From positions 1 to 33,187 of the forward strand of contig NZ_KI273071.1 in the NCBI RefSeq assembly GCF_000469545.1: 33,187 nt of DNA, written 5' to 3'. Source of the DNA: Mitsuokella sp. oral taxon 131 str. W9106 (GTDB taxonomy: Bacteria; Bacillota; Negativicutes; Selenomonadales; Selenomonadaceae). The translations under genes were made by a program, and so were the position numbers. The notes beneath the pieces are model-generated. The model made no database searches. It had not been told where the DNA came from and was given only the letters and a program-made list of their open reading frames with translations. This document shows, piece after piece, positions 16,638 to 27,222 of this stretch (position 1 is the stretch's first letter; each line of letters starts with the position of its first letter).

Positions 16638-17453
16638 TCACTCGCGAAGCATCGCGCGGAACATCGACAGGATGCTCTGTCCGTAAGAGTCGCCCGGCAC
16701 CGCCCAGCGTCCGTTGAGGTCTTCCCAGCGGTGCAGCGTGCTCGTGCCGTAGACACCGCGCACGAGTTCGTAGCGCGGATCGACGACCGGCTCCATGGGC
16801 TTTCGCGTCGAAGCGTAGGCGAGGAGATGCTGGATATGCGCGCGCACGCCGAGCTGCGATGACGGGAAGTACGCCCCCTTGATGGCAGCGCTCGTCGTGC
16901 CGAGTCCGCAGTAATTGTTCTGATCGGCTGTGACCGTGCCGCCATAGCGGAAGAAGCCCGTTTCTTTGAGCGCCTGCGCAAACGCGACGTCGGGGCGGAT
17001 GCCCTCGCGGCGGCCTTCCTCAAAGTAGTACGATACGAGCTTTTCCGGTGAGACCGAGATCGCGGGTGCTGGGTTCTGGCTCAGCAGGTAGCGCACGCAC
17101 TGCTCGGGACTTGCGAGCGGCGTGCCGAGGATCGAATCGTCATAGGCGGATTCCGTCATCGGCACATCGTCGCGCGCAGGCGCCTCCACGGAAGCCGGCT
17201 CTTCTTTCGGCGGATTCAAAATCGTCTGTACGCGCGCGCGGAAATCCTCCGCTCCCACCGCCTGCATGCTCGTGAGATTGTGCGTCTCACCTTGACGAAT
17301 CGTCTGATGCACGGAAACCTTCGTCTCTACTTTTGGATCATGCAGGCGCTTTGCCTGCCCTGCATGCGGCGCGGCGAAGAGGAATGCGCCGAGCACCGTA
17401 CCCGCTGCCAAGGCGCGACCCATACGACCATCGAAACTCCATTTTCGTGACAC
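16638..17453 (-). CDS. Exported peptidoglycan hydrolase, glucosaminidase (GH73-like)
   Basis: The 271-residue protein begins with a basic stretch and a hydrophobic segment (about 12-34), a signal peptide or membrane anchor. A poorly conserved, proline-rich linker precedes the catalytic domain from about residue 135. There VAFAQALKETGFFRYGG contains the probable catalytic Glu 164, and NNYCGLGTT, FPSSQLGVRAHIQHLLAYAS and VYGTS follow as in endo-beta-N-acetylglucosaminidase domains. It would cut glycan strands in the cell wall. The start is a GTG with AAGGAG 10 bases upstream; that site overlaps the stop of the permease gene, 14 bases away, so the two are coupled. Confidence 0.82.
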   Translation of the reverse strand: MSRKWSFDGRMGRALAAGTVLGAFLFAAPHAGQAKRLHDPKVETKVSVHQTIRQGETHNLTSMQAVGAEDFRARVQTILNPPKEEPASVEAPARDDVPMTESAYDDSILGTPLASPEQCVRYLLSQNPAPAISVSPEKLVSYYFEEGRREGIRPDVAFAQALKETGFFRYGGTVTADQNNYCGLGTTSAAIKGAYFPSSQLGVRAHIQHLLAYASTRKPMEPVVDPRYELVRGVYGTSTLHRWEDLNGRWAVPGDSYGQSILSMFRAMLRE

Positions 17454-17467
17454 GAATCAAACACTCC

Positions 17468-18823
17468 TTAAAAAGTAGGCCAATAGCCAAAGTACCAATA
17501 AAGCAAAAAGCAAACGGCAAGCACGCGCGCGGGAAGGCGAACCTCCGCCATGCGGCCTGCCATGCACTTCAGAAAAACGAATAGGAAAAATGCCGTGCCG
17601 ATCGAGAGCGCAAGGCTCTTCGTCAACGGCGCGAGCAGGAAGATCGCCCCAGCCGCAGCCCGCTCGGCGAAGTCTCCCGAAAAGACGCGCTGGACGCGCT
17701 GCAGGAGCAGGATCCCGGCCCCGACGAGTGCCGGCACGAACAGGGCGGGGAAGCTTGCGAGCTCCCGCGCCGTCGGCGCGAGAAAGAGCAGCCCCGTAAG
17801 AAAAAGCGCGGTGAACCAGCTCATGCGGCGCGAGCCGCCAAGCGACTGCCCGACGGCTGACTCGGGGGCGGCAACAACGGGAACCGTCCCCAGCGCGCTC
17901 GCAACGATGCCGAGCGCACCGAACACGGCGAGCGTCTTCCGCCCGTGCAGTGCCGCCGCGTCGCTAGGAGACGTTTCTCCATGCGGCGCACGCATTTGCG
18001 CGAGTACGATGAGCGAGCCCCAGCCGTCGAGCGCAAGGTAGAGGAGCAGCACGAATCCCGTCGCAGCCGCTTCCCCCCACAGGATGCCATCCATCGACGG
18101 CACGCAGAAGAGCTGAAACGCCGTTTTGTCGAGCCCTTCCGGCTCAAAAAAGGGCGCGGACGGGACGATCCAAAACCCCTCGACGAAGGAGAGAACCGCC
18201 ACGATGAGCATCGCGTAAAAAACGGCGAGGCGCACGCGAGCCGCCATGAGCGCGAGCACGAGGAGGACGCCGACGAGGCCAAATGCGGCGACGGGATCGT
18301 GAAGATCGCCGATCTGCAAAAGACCGGCAGGCGCGGGCATCAGAAGCCGCCCTTCCGAAAGGGCCGTGAAGATCAGCATGAGCCCGACGCCGCCCGCAAG
18401 CCCGCGTTCGATGCACGGCGGCACGACGGAGTGCACCAGCTCCCTGCGGAAGCGCCTTGCGCCGAAGCGCGTCCTGTGCAATCGCCCGAGGGTGAACAGT
18501 CCGAAGAGCAGGACGGCAGACGCCGCTGCTCCTACGGCGAGCAAGGCACGCCAGTCCAGCCCATGCGAAATCACGGGTAGCATGACGAGCCAAACCACGA
18601 GCGGCACGCTCGGCGCGGCGGCAATCGGCAGGCGAAGGAACCCCATGAGCGCCGTGCCGAGGACCATGGCAATGCCGCAGGCGGCGTAAGCACCCGCAAA
18701 ATCCATGCCCGCACGCGCGAGAAACGTCGGCACGGCGAGCAGCACGTACGAGAGCGTCAGCGCCGTGCCAAGCCCTGCGACTGCATCGCGTCGCCATGAT
18801 GCTCCCGTTTCGCCTGCCGCCAT
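17468..18823 (-). CDS. AzgA-like (NCS2-related) purine permease
   Basis: The 451-residue integral membrane protein has about 12 hydrophobic segments. The first part, RRDAVAGLGTALTLSYVLLAVPTFLARAGMDF, and the following GTALMGFLRLPIAAAPSVPL correspond to the AGxTTFLTMAYI...NP..L..AGMD and ALAPGMG segments of AzgA-type hypoxanthine/guanine/adenine permeases. It diverges from them elsewhere, so the substrate is uncertain. The ATG at 18823 fits a promoter whose transcription start falls near 18860; the longer frame would begin upstream of that promoter. A GTG four codons earlier is the alternative. The GH73-like gene follows in the same operon. Confidence 0.75.
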   Translation of the reverse strand: MAAGETGASWRRDAVAGLGTALTLSYVLLAVPTFLARAGMDFAGAYAACGIAMVLGTALMGFLRLPIAAAPSVPLVVWLVMLPVISHGLDWRALLAVGAAASAVLLFGLFTLGRLHRTRFGARRFRRELVHSVVPPCIERGLAGGVGLMLIFTALSEGRLLMPAPAGLLQIGDLHDPVAAFGLVGVLLVLALMAARVRLAVFYAMLIVAVLSFVEGFWIVPSAPFFEPEGLDKTAFQLFCVPSMDGILWGEAAATGFVLLLYLALDGWGSLIVLAQMRAPHGETSPSDAAALHGRKTLAVFGALGIVASALGTVPVVAAPESAVGQSLGGSRRMSWFTALFLTGLLFLAPTARELASFPALFVPALVGAGILLLQRVQRVFSGDFAERAAAGAIFLLAPLTKSLALSIGTAFFLFVFLKCMAGRMAEVRLPARVLAVCFLLYWYFGYWPTF

Positions 18824-18866
18824 CTGCGCCCACACCTGCCTTCCTGCTCCTGCGCCCAACACATCT

Positions 18867-18895
18867 ATTTTACTGAGGAAAGTCCCAGAAATCAA
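18867..18895 (-). promoter_or_regulatory. Promoter of the purine permease operon
   Basis: On the minus strand TTGATT (18890-18895) and TAAAAT (18867-18872) are 17 bases apart. The position fixes the permease start at or below 18835. Confidence 0.55.
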
Positions 18896-18937
18896 CCCGC
18901 GAGGCGCAGATTGATACGCTGTTTTTTTCGTACAATT

Positions 18938-18972
18938 CATGGAGAATCCATGCACTTCATAGATTCTCCATG
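18938..18972. promoter_or_regulatory. 11-bp inverted repeat between divergent genes, candidate operator
   Basis: CATGGAGAATC (18938-18948) is the exact inverse of GATTCTCCATG (18962-18972), 13 bases apart. The left arm is also part of a smaller palindrome, CATGGA-GAA-TCCATG (18938-18952), so the half-site TCCATG occurs three times. It overlaps the expected -35 region of the gene on the plus strand. The regulator is unknown. Confidence 0.55.
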
Positions 18973-18982
18973 CGCTAAATGA

Positions 18983-18988
18983 TATAAT
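18983..18988 (+). promoter_or_regulatory. -10 box of the TVP38-like gene
   Basis: A perfect TATAAT lies 80 bases before the gene start. No good -35 box is found 16-18 bases upstream, where the inverted repeat lies; an activator may be needed. Confidence 0.5.
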
Positions 18989-19067
18989 GCTGAATGATAA
19001 ATAAAGCATCTTTCTGAAGGAATCCCGAATTTATCCGCCGTCTCACCTTGGAAAGGAGATTTTTTCC

Positions 19068-19778
19068 TTGCGGATCCCGAAATCCATGGGCATGATAAAG
19101 ATCCTCGCAGCGCTTCTCATCGCCCTTCTCTTTCTCATCATTCACCTCGCAAATCCTGCGCTTCTCCCCCAGCTTTTCGGCATGCTCGCACGCGGCGATA
19201 TTCGGGAGACAGCCGCCTACATCGAGAGCTTTGGCGCATGGGCAGTCCTGTTCAGTTTTCTCCTCACGCTCTTCGTCAACGCGATCGGGTTTCCGCCCGC
19301 GATCATCTTCTCGACGGCGAACACGCTCATCTTCGGCATCGCGCCGGGCATCTTCCTTTCCTGCGTCGCCGAAACGGTCGGCGTGACGATCAGCTTCCTG
19401 CTGCTGCGCTTCTTCTTTCGCGATGCAGCGAAAACGGTCATCGTGAAATCGAAGACCCTCTCGAATCTCGATAAGTACAGCGGCAGGCGCGGCTTCGTCG
19501 TCATGCTCATCGCGCGCATGGTGCCCTACTTCCCATCGGGGATTCTGAATGCCCTTGGCGCACTCTCTGCACTCTCCCTGCGCGACTACGTCATCGCTTC
19601 CTTTATCGGCAAATTCCCCTCGACGGGCATCGAAGCCATCATCGGACACGATACCATCACAAAGCAGGACGAGCCGACGCGCCTCATCGTCGTCTGCGTT
19701 CTCGCCGTCCTTCTCATCGCGGGCGCATGGATGTACGAGCGCTGCGCCGCAAAAGCAGCCGAAAAAATCGAAAAATAA
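19068..19778 (+). CDS. TVP38/TMEM64 (VTT-domain) membrane protein
   Basis: The 236-residue inner-membrane protein has an N-terminal helix (about 9-27), the VTT core and a C-terminal helix before a charged tail. Family marks are GFPPAIIFSTANTLIFG and its following glycine-rich helix, RFFFRDAA and RMVPYFPSGILNALGALS. Relatives of the DedA/VTT superfamily move or flip phospholipids; the precise role is unknown. TTG is chosen because AAAGGAG lies 9 bases upstream; the ATG codons at residues 7 and 9 have no site. lexA follows 73 bases downstream with its own regulatory site. Confidence 0.85.
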   Translation: MRIPKSMGMIKILAALLIALLFLIIHLANPALLPQLFGMLARGDIRETAAYIESFGAWAVLFSFLLTLFVNAIGFPPAIIFSTANTLIFGIAPGIFLSCVAETVGVTISFLLLRFFFRDAAKTVIVKSKTLSNLDKYSGRRGFVVMLIARMVPYFPSGILNALGALSALSLRDYVIASFIGKFPSTGIEAIIGHDTITKQDEPTRLIVVCVLAVLLIAGAWMYERCAAKAAEKIEK

Positions 19779-19817
19779 AGCGTTTCCTATTCGCGACGCC
19801 CATGGTATACTATAAGC

Positions 19818-19829
19818 AAACGTACGTTT
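19818..19829 (+). promoter_or_regulatory. LexA (SOS) box of lexA
   Basis: AAACGTACGTTT is a perfect 12-bp palindrome fitting the Firmicute SOS layout (GAAC-4-GTTC) with A and T at the outer variable places. It lies right after TATACT/TATAAG (-10 candidates) and before the AAGGAGG of lexA, implying autoregulation. Confidence 0.6.
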
Positions 19830-19851
19830 ACCGAACGAAGGAGGCAGCGAC

Positions 19852-20466
19852 ATGCGCAGAACGCATACAGCAGACGATCGGCAGAAAGAAATTTACGAAT
19901 ACATCAAAACGTGTCTGCGGGAAAAGGGCTATCCGCCCTCCGTCCGCGAGATCGGGCAGGCGATCGGGCTCAAGTCGAGCTCGACCGTCCACGGCTACCT
20001 CGCGCGCCTTGAGGCAAGCGGTCTCATAAAGCGCGATCCCGCAAAGCCGCGCGCCATCGACGTCCTCGATGAAAACCCATGGGGGCGCAACGTCAGCGTT
20101 CCGCTCGTCGGCACGGTCACGGCAGGCACGCCGATCCTCGCCGAAGAGAATGTGCAGGACGTCTTTTCCTTCCCGCAGGGGCTTCTCGGCACGCAGGAAA
20201 AGGCCTTCATGCTGCGCGTCAAGGGCGAGAGCATGATCAAGGCGGGCATCTGCGACGGCGACTACGTCATGGTCAAGCAGCAGGACGCCGCCAAGGACGG
20301 CGATATCGTCGTCGCGCTCATCGATAACGAAAGCGCGACCGTCAAGCGCTTCTTCCGCGAAAAGGACTGCATCCGCCTTCAGCCGGAAAACGATGCGATG
20401 GAGCCATTCTACGAGAAGGACGTCTCGATACTCGGCCTCGTCATCGGAATCTATCGGAAGATGTAG
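19852..20466 (+). CDS. lexA: LexA repressor, SOS response regulator
   Basis: The 204-residue protein has the N-terminal winged-helix domain (YPPSVREIGQAIGLKSSSTVHGYLARLE, about 27-55) and the C-terminal self-cleaving peptidase domain. The cleavage bond is Ala 91-Gly 92, the nucleophile Ser 127 (GESM) and the general base Lys 165 (TVKRF). RecA bound to single-stranded DNA triggers cleavage and opens the SOS genes, including recA at the far side of the window. The ATG follows AAGGAGG with a 7-base spacer. The gene ends only 3 bases from the stop of the radical SAM gene on the other strand. Confidence 0.97.
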   Translation: MRRTHTADDRQKEIYEYIKTCLREKGYPPSVREIGQAIGLKSSSTVHGYLARLEASGLIKRDPAKPRAIDVLDENPWGRNVSVPLVGTVTAGTPILAEENVQDVFSFPQGLLGTQEKAFMLRVKGESMIKAGICDGDYVMVKQQDAAKDGDIVVALIDNESATVKRFFREKDCIRLQPENDAMEPFYEKDVSILGLVIGIYRKM

Positions 20467-20469
20467 CTT

Positions 20470-21333
20470 CTATACATTTCCCAAATGCACGCGACGCAAA
20501 TGCTTTTGCGCCACCGCCCTCAGCCCCTGCAGCGTTTCGACCGGCGTGCCGGGGATTTCCGTCCGATAGCATGGGAAGTAGCGCGAGAGGTGCAGGGGGA
20601 TTTCGGGGCTTATCGAAGCGAGCCATGCACCTTCGGCGTCCATCTCCTCACGCGAGTCGTTTTTCGTGGGGATGACGAGCGTCGTGACTTCGACGTGGAC
20701 GCCGCGCACGGCGGCTAGGCGGATCGCTTCCTTCGTCGTTTCGAGATCGCCGCCGATCCAGTCGTAAAAATCCTGCGTGAATCCCTTGAGATCGATATTT
20801 GCCGCGTCGACAAGCGGCAGAAGCCGTTCCCACAACCCGCTTTCGATCTGCCCGTTCGTCACGAGCACGACGGCGAGCTCCGCTTCCCTCAGCAGGCTTG
20901 CCGTGTCGCGGACGAACTCGAATCCGACGAGCGGCTCGTTGTACGTGAACGCGACGCCGATATTGCCCGCCTCTCGCGCGAGACGGGATGCCGCACGCAC
21001 GACGTCTTCGGGACGCGCCTTTTCCATCGCGAGCGGCGAGCCTGAAAATCCGTCTGCCCCCGCCTGCGAGATCGTGTAGTTTTGGCAGAAGGGGCAGCGG
21101 AGATTGCAGCCGAACGTGCCGACGGAGAAGATCACGCTTCCGGGGCGGAAGTGATAGAGCGGCTTTTTCTCGATGGGGTCGAGCGCAGCGGACGTCAGCT
21201 TGCCGTAGCTCAGCGAGCGAACCGTACCGCCCTGATTTGCCCGCGCGCGGCAGAAGCCGGCCTCCCCTTCCTTCAGACGGCAGTGATGCGGGCATATCGG
21301 ACATACGGCGATTGTTGCAGCCGGATCAGACAT
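20470..21333 (-). CDS. amrS: AmmeMemoRadiSam system radical SAM enzyme
   Basis: The 287-residue protein belongs to the radical SAM group found with AMMECR1 and Memo proteins. The [4Fe-4S] motif is CNLRCPFC (Cys 76, 80 and 83). Four N-terminal cysteines (11, 14, 18, 28: CPICPHHC then FCRAR) form a second metal site typical of this group. AFTYNEPL and DIDLKG-like NIDLKGF are also present. Its ATG overlaps the stop of the Memo/AMMECR1 gene by 8 bases, so the two are translated together. The pathway's reaction and product are not established; the enzyme probably modifies a substrate handled by its partner. An upstream extension of the frame is rejected because the overlap start has a GAGGT site. 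Confidence 0.9.
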   Translation of the reverse strand: MSDPAATIAVCPICPHHCRLKEGEAGFCRARANQGGTVRSLSYGKLTSAALDPIEKKPLYHFRPGSVIFSVGTFGCNLRCPFCQNYTISQAGADGFSGSPLAMEKARPEDVVRAASRLAREAGNIGVAFTYNEPLVGFEFVRDTASLLREAELAVVLVTNGQIESGLWERLLPLVDAANIDLKGFTQDFYDWIGGDLETTKEAIRLAAVRGVHVEVTTLVIPTKNDSREEMDAEGAWLASISPEIPLHLSRYFPCYRTEIPGTPVETLQGLRAVAQKHLRRVHLGNV

Positions 21334-22723
21334 GGCGCTCGACCTCGAACCGCCAGAGCTGCACCTTTTCACGCGCGCCGATATTCCCTTTGCGCCGCGC
21401 GATCCGCACCTGCTCCTCGACCGTATCGACGCCTGCCAGATCAGGGAGCAGCAGCCCGCGCCGGTCGCCGCTCTGCACGATGACGCCGTAGCGGCGCACA
21501 TCGAGTTCCCCAGCGGAGTCGATTGGCTCAGGCTCTGCTAGCACATCGACATCATAAACGAGATCCGGCAGCTCTTTTGGCTTTACCGCCTCGAAGCGCG
21601 GATCGTTCATGCCAGCCGAAACGGCGTTATGAATGATCTCCTCTGCGAGGCTGCCGCGCGTCGGCAGGATCGTGCCGATACAGCCGCGCAGCTTCCCGTC
21701 CTTATGGATGGAGACAAACGCGCCCGCGCGGCGCTCCATAAGCTCCTGCGGCAAATCGTCCGGAGGCGAAACCATCACGTGGCTTTTGGCATACGTTTCG
21801 AGGCTTAGGCGCGCGAGACGGACGAGCGCATCCTCTTTAGCCCGGATTGCCGAAAGGCGTTTCGCCTCATGCGCGGCGAGCTGCTCGCCGATATTGCGCG
21901 CCTCGTCTGCCGCGCCCGCTTTCAGATACGCGACGCCGTAGCCGACGCCGAACGGTCCTTCGTATGACAGGAGCTCTGCCTCCACCGCGCGTCGGTCGAG
22001 CGCGCCCGTCATGACCCAAAATGAGCGCAGCCCGCACTCCGCCGCTCCATCGGCAAGCGCTGGGGCGACCGTGAGCAAGCGCAGGAAATCGCCCTTGCCG
22101 AGCGATTCGCAGGCGAGTGCATCGAAGACGGGTCCTTCCTTAGCAAAGCCGTACGGGCCTTGTGCAAGAAGCTTATGCGAGAGGTCGCCGCTCGCGATGA
22201 AGACGGCGCGCCGGCCGATCTGATCGGCACACTCCTTGATATACTGTCCAAACCGGTAATGCATGCCTGCCGAAAGGCCGGAAAGACCGATGCGCACGAC
22301 GCGGACGGAAAGCTCCGCCTCTTCCAGTGCCTCCTGCAAGAACGCGAGCGGGATCATCGTGCCATGGTCGAGCGCAGCCTGCCGCTCGCCGAGGAATCCC
22401 GCAGGGAAATCCTCCCTTGCGCAGCGAGCCGCGAGCGCTTTTGCAAACGGCGCATCGTACTCCGCTTCGATGCGGATCTCGCCGTGCTGGAACTGTGAGA
22501 AATCGCCCGCTGCCCGCTCGCCCGGCGAGATGTGAAAGTAATCCTGATACAGGATGGAATGCGGGCTCGTGATGATGGCCGTATCGGGGCGAAGCGCCGC
22601 GATGCGCCGCATGGTCTCGCGATAGGCGTCAATCGTCTTTTGGATTCGCTTCTCCTCGCCCCTGCCGATGGCAGACAGAATGATCGGCGGGTGCGGGACA
22701 GCCGCCGCAGCTAAAATTGCCAT
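21326..22723 (-). CDS. Fused Memo/LigB-like and AMMECR1 protein (AmmeMemoRadiSam A+B)
   Basis: The 465-residue protein combines two families usually encoded apart. Residues 1 to about 265 are a class III extradiol-dioxygenase (LigB/Memo) fold, with the early histidine in VPHPPII, TSPHSI, LDHGTMIPL and SGDLSH as metal-ligand positions. From about 285 to the end is an AMMECR1 domain, with GAFVSIHKDGKLRGCIGTI and the NAVSAGMNDPRF segment. The radical SAM partner overlaps its 3' end. GGGGAGGG precedes the ATG with a 6-base spacer, and a 5-bp hairpin (22741-22757) stands just upstream. The reaction is unknown. Confidence 0.9.
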   Translation of the reverse strand: MAILAAAAVPHPPIILSAIGRGEEKRIQKTIDAYRETMRRIAALRPDTAIITSPHSILYQDYFHISPGERAAGDFSQFQHGEIRIEAEYDAPFAKALAARCAREDFPAGFLGERQAALDHGTMIPLAFLQEALEEAELSVRVVRIGLSGLSAGMHYRFGQYIKECADQIGRRAVFIASGDLSHKLLAQGPYGFAKEGPVFDALACESLGKGDFLRLLTVAPALADGAAECGLRSFWVMTGALDRRAVEAELLSYEGPFGVGYGVAYLKAGAADEARNIGEQLAAHEAKRLSAIRAKEDALVRLARLSLETYAKSHVMVSPPDDLPQELMERRAGAFVSIHKDGKLRGCIGTILPTRGSLAEEIIHNAVSAGMNDPRFEAVKPKELPDLVYDVDVLAEPEPIDSAGELDVRRYGVIVQSGDRRGLLLPDLAGVDTVEEQVRIARRKGNIGAREKVQLWRFEVERHV

Positions 22724-22831
22724 TTTTATCCCTCCCCTATGCCCGCAAGCAACGGGCGCGTCTGACTCCTATTGGGATAAGTACGATAAAAGACAGAAAA
22801 ATCCTTCTTTGAAATGCTATGAGGAAGCTCC

Positions 22832-24094
22832 ATGAACCGACGTTATTTTTTGCGTCTTTGCGGAAAGACGCTTGCCGCTCTCGGCTTTGCACACCTTCTC
22901 CCCGTGCAGGCGGCCGCTGCGTCCGGAACGGCGATCCGCACACCGCGCCAAATCATCACCAAAGACATCGCGAGGAGCCGCACGATCCTGTGGGATGCGC
23001 CAGAGCTTCCCGCAACGGCGCGCGTCGAGCTAAGGCGCGGCGATGCGGTCCGCTCCTTCGACGCCGCCTACGAATGGCTCGACCTTCCTGGAGGCGAAGG
23101 GCTTTACCACTATCACACGACGGTAGGCGATTTGACGCCACACACGTCTTACGCCTATCGCATCCGCATGGATATGGAGCAGACGGACTGGCTGCCGCTC
23201 ACGACGGAAGCAGGCGATGATGCGCCGTTTTCGGCGCTCATCTACGCCGACAGTCAGTGTTCCGATTTCTCCATCCTGCAAAATTTCCTCGATGTGACGA
23301 TGCAGCGCCATCCAAGCGCCGCATTTTTCGCGATCGACGGGGATCTCGTCGACAACGGCGAACTCGCTTCCTACTGGACGAACTTCCTTGACGTCCTCTC
23401 CCCCTACGCGAGCCGCACACCGTTTGCTCCCGTCATGGGCAACCACGAATGCTACGGTGCGGACTGGAACAATACGTTGCCAAAAGGCTATTGCAGTGCG
23501 TTTGCCGTTCCGGAAAACGGCAGTACCCGCTTCCCGCGTTACTACTACTCGTTTGACTGCGGCGCCGCGCACTTCATCGTCCTCAACACGCAGTTCCAAG
23601 AGCTCGACGGCCTTCGGCCCGGGCTGCATGCAGAGCAGCTCGTTTGGCTCAAGGCGGACTGCAGGGCGAGCCAAAAAACGTGGAAGATCGTGCTCATGCA
23701 CAAGGACGTGCTCGCCTATGACGAATGGCAGCCCGGCACGGGGCACGATGGCGGCATCAGCGACGTCGGCAATGCCTTCATGGCGGCATTCGATGCGCTC
23801 GGCATTGACCTCGTGCTCACGGGGCACATGCACACCTACCGCAATCGCGGCCATATCTTCGCAAAAAAGCCCGCCAATCATGGGCCCTTCTACATCATGT
23901 CCGGGCCTGCGGGCGACCAACGCTACCACGTGCCGCCCGATACCATGTACGACCGCCATGCGATGCGCCAAGACAATGCATCGGACTTCCGCAACTACCT
24001 CGTGCTGGATGTCGATTCCAGGAAGCTCGCCGTGACATGCCGTCAGGAAAACGGCACAATAATCGACCGCGTGAATTTGGAACAATCTCGGTGA
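22832..24094 (+). CDS. Exported purple-acid-phosphatase-like metallophosphoesterase
   Basis: The 420-residue protein starts with a twin-arginine signal (NRRYFLRL followed by a hydrophobic stretch to about residue 30), so it is likely exported folded by Tat. A fibronectin-like N-terminal domain (about 40-125) precedes the metallophosphatase domain. Metal-ligand motifs appear in order: YADSQ (Asp 140), DGDLVDNG (169-175), GNHE (203-206), LMHKD and GHMHTY. Purple acid phosphatases often use a Tyr ligand in GDxxY; here that part reads DGDLVDN, so metal content may differ. It would release phosphate from organic phosphates in the periplasm. The ATG has GAGG upstream. The gene has its own transcript and ends at a strong terminator. 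Confidence 0.88.
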   Translation: MNRRYFLRLCGKTLAALGFAHLLPVQAAAASGTAIRTPRQIITKDIARSRTILWDAPELPATARVELRRGDAVRSFDAAYEWLDLPGGEGLYHYHTTVGDLTPHTSYAYRIRMDMEQTDWLPLTTEAGDDAPFSALIYADSQCSDFSILQNFLDVTMQRHPSAAFFAIDGDLVDNGELASYWTNFLDVLSPYASRTPFAPVMGNHECYGADWNNTLPKGYCSAFAVPENGSTRFPRYYYSFDCGAAHFIVLNTQFQELDGLRPGLHAEQLVWLKADCRASQKTWKIVLMHKDVLAYDEWQPGTGHDGGISDVGNAFMAAFDALGIDLVLTGHMHTYRNRGHIFAKKPANHGPFYIMSGPAGDQRYHVPPDTMYDRHAMRQDNASDFRNYLVLDVDSRKLAVTCRQENGTIIDRVNLEQSR

Positions 24095-24120
24095 ACAGTG
24101 AAACATATTGCATGAAGCAA

Positions 24121-24167
24121 AAAACAGTGTGACCGCATGACATGGTATCATGCGGTCACGCTGTTTT
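24121..24167. terminator. Strong bidirectional terminator, boundary of the fra block
   Basis: Two 20-base arms (24121-24140 and 24148-24167) pair along their full length with one G-U pair and a 7-base loop; A-runs and T-runs form the ends, so it can stop transcription both ways. It serves the phosphatase (+) and fraE (-). Confidence 0.9.
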
Positions 24168-24200
24168 GTAGGTTATAATTCTAACTACGGCTTGAACATC

Positions 24201-26184
<1,984 letters not shown>

Positions 26185-26199
26185 ACTCCGTACTCCATG

Positions 26200-27177
26200 T
26201 CAGTACGCTACCTTCCACATATAGCGACGTGTCGTAAGCGGGTGCTGACGCACCTCGGCAAGTGCCTTATTGTAGACAGGATAGACATTATTAAACAGGG
26301 AATGATTGAAATAATCGACGACCGAGGCATCAATAGTAGAAAGCCCCATCTCTTTCGCATCCAACACTTCCACACGCTTTCCATAGGTATGAAGGAATTT
26401 CAATGCACGTTCGTCGAGGGCACGCGTCGAGCCTTCCGCAACCTGCACCACAAAGGGGATTTCCCTGTCCGTGATTTCAAACGGGCCATGAAAGAATTCG
26501 CCCGAATGGATACATGCCGAATTGATCCACTGCATTTCCATGAAAATACAAATGCTCTCCAAATAAGCAGACCCCCAGCTCGCACCGCTTCCCATCGTAT
26601 AAATGACCGTATCGTCCTTATGCGAATCGGCAAATACCTGTGCCCGCTTGGCAACCTGCACACACGCCTTTTTTACAATGTGATCAATCTTTGATACGCC
26701 GTCCATGAAGGCTTCATAGTTCGAATAGCCTTCCGTCTGCTGCAGCGTTTCGACTGCAATAAGAAGCCCGGCAATCGTCTTTTCCCCTGCAATATCCTTA
26801 TCATCGCCAAACGTATACGTCAATACATAATCACAATGACGTGTCAACTCCGAATCAAGCAACCATGTTAAGCCGATGACCGTTGCGCCTGCTTCCCGTG
26901 CGACGCGTGCCGCCTCAATCGACTCAGGTGTATTTCCCTTATGCGAGACAACCGCGACAATTGAATTCTCCCCGAGTGCATTCGGCAGGCTATGGACGAA
27001 TTCATTGCTGCTGTATAGTGCTGTCCTAATGGTCTTTGCCTCTTTTTCCATGAACGACTTCGCTGGATAAAAGGCCGCATAGGATCCGCCGCAGCCAATG
27101 AAATAAAGCTGCTTCACGCCGCCGACTTCTTCCTTCTCCTTAATAATCTTCGCAATAACATCCTTCGCATTCTGCAT
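26200..27177 (-). CDS. fraB: SIS-domain deglycase (FraB-like)
   Basis: The 325-residue protein has two SIS sugar-phosphate isomerase domains. The first has IGCGGSYAAFYPAK (about 27-40) and VVSHKGNTPESIEA (76-89), the second GSGASWGSAYLES. SGEFFHGPFEI near residue 225 is the hallmark shared with FrlB and FraB, which split 6-phosphofructose-amino acids into glucose-6-phosphate and the free amino acid. In Salmonella loss of FraB causes a toxic build-up of its substrate. The ATG is preceded by AGGAGG with a 7-base spacer. It follows the transporter after 45 bases and precedes the kinase after 15. Confidence 0.87.
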   Translation of the reverse strand: MQNAKDVIAKIIKEKEEVGGVKQLYFIGCGGSYAAFYPAKSFMEKEAKTIRTALYSSNEFVHSLPNALGENSIVAVVSHKGNTPESIEAARVAREAGATVIGLTWLLDSELTRHCDYVLTYTFGDDKDIAGEKTIAGLLIAVETLQQTEGYSNYEAFMDGVSKIDHIVKKACVQVAKRAQVFADSHKDDTVIYTMGSGASWGSAYLESICIFMEMQWINSACIHSGEFFHGPFEITDREIPFVVQVAEGSTRALDERALKFLHTYGKRVEVLDAKEMGLSTIDASVVDYFNHSLFNNVYPVYNKALAEVRQHPLTTRRYMWKVAY

Positions 27178-27222
27178 AATAAAACCTCCTATAAAAAGCG
27201 ACTAAACACAATGCGGAAAAAC

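Noticed and set aside
18975-19853. 292-codon open frame on the minus strand opposite the TVP38-like gene
   Set aside because: Its translation is a highly charged mirror of the membrane protein gene; the plus-strand frame has clear VTT motifs and a start site.
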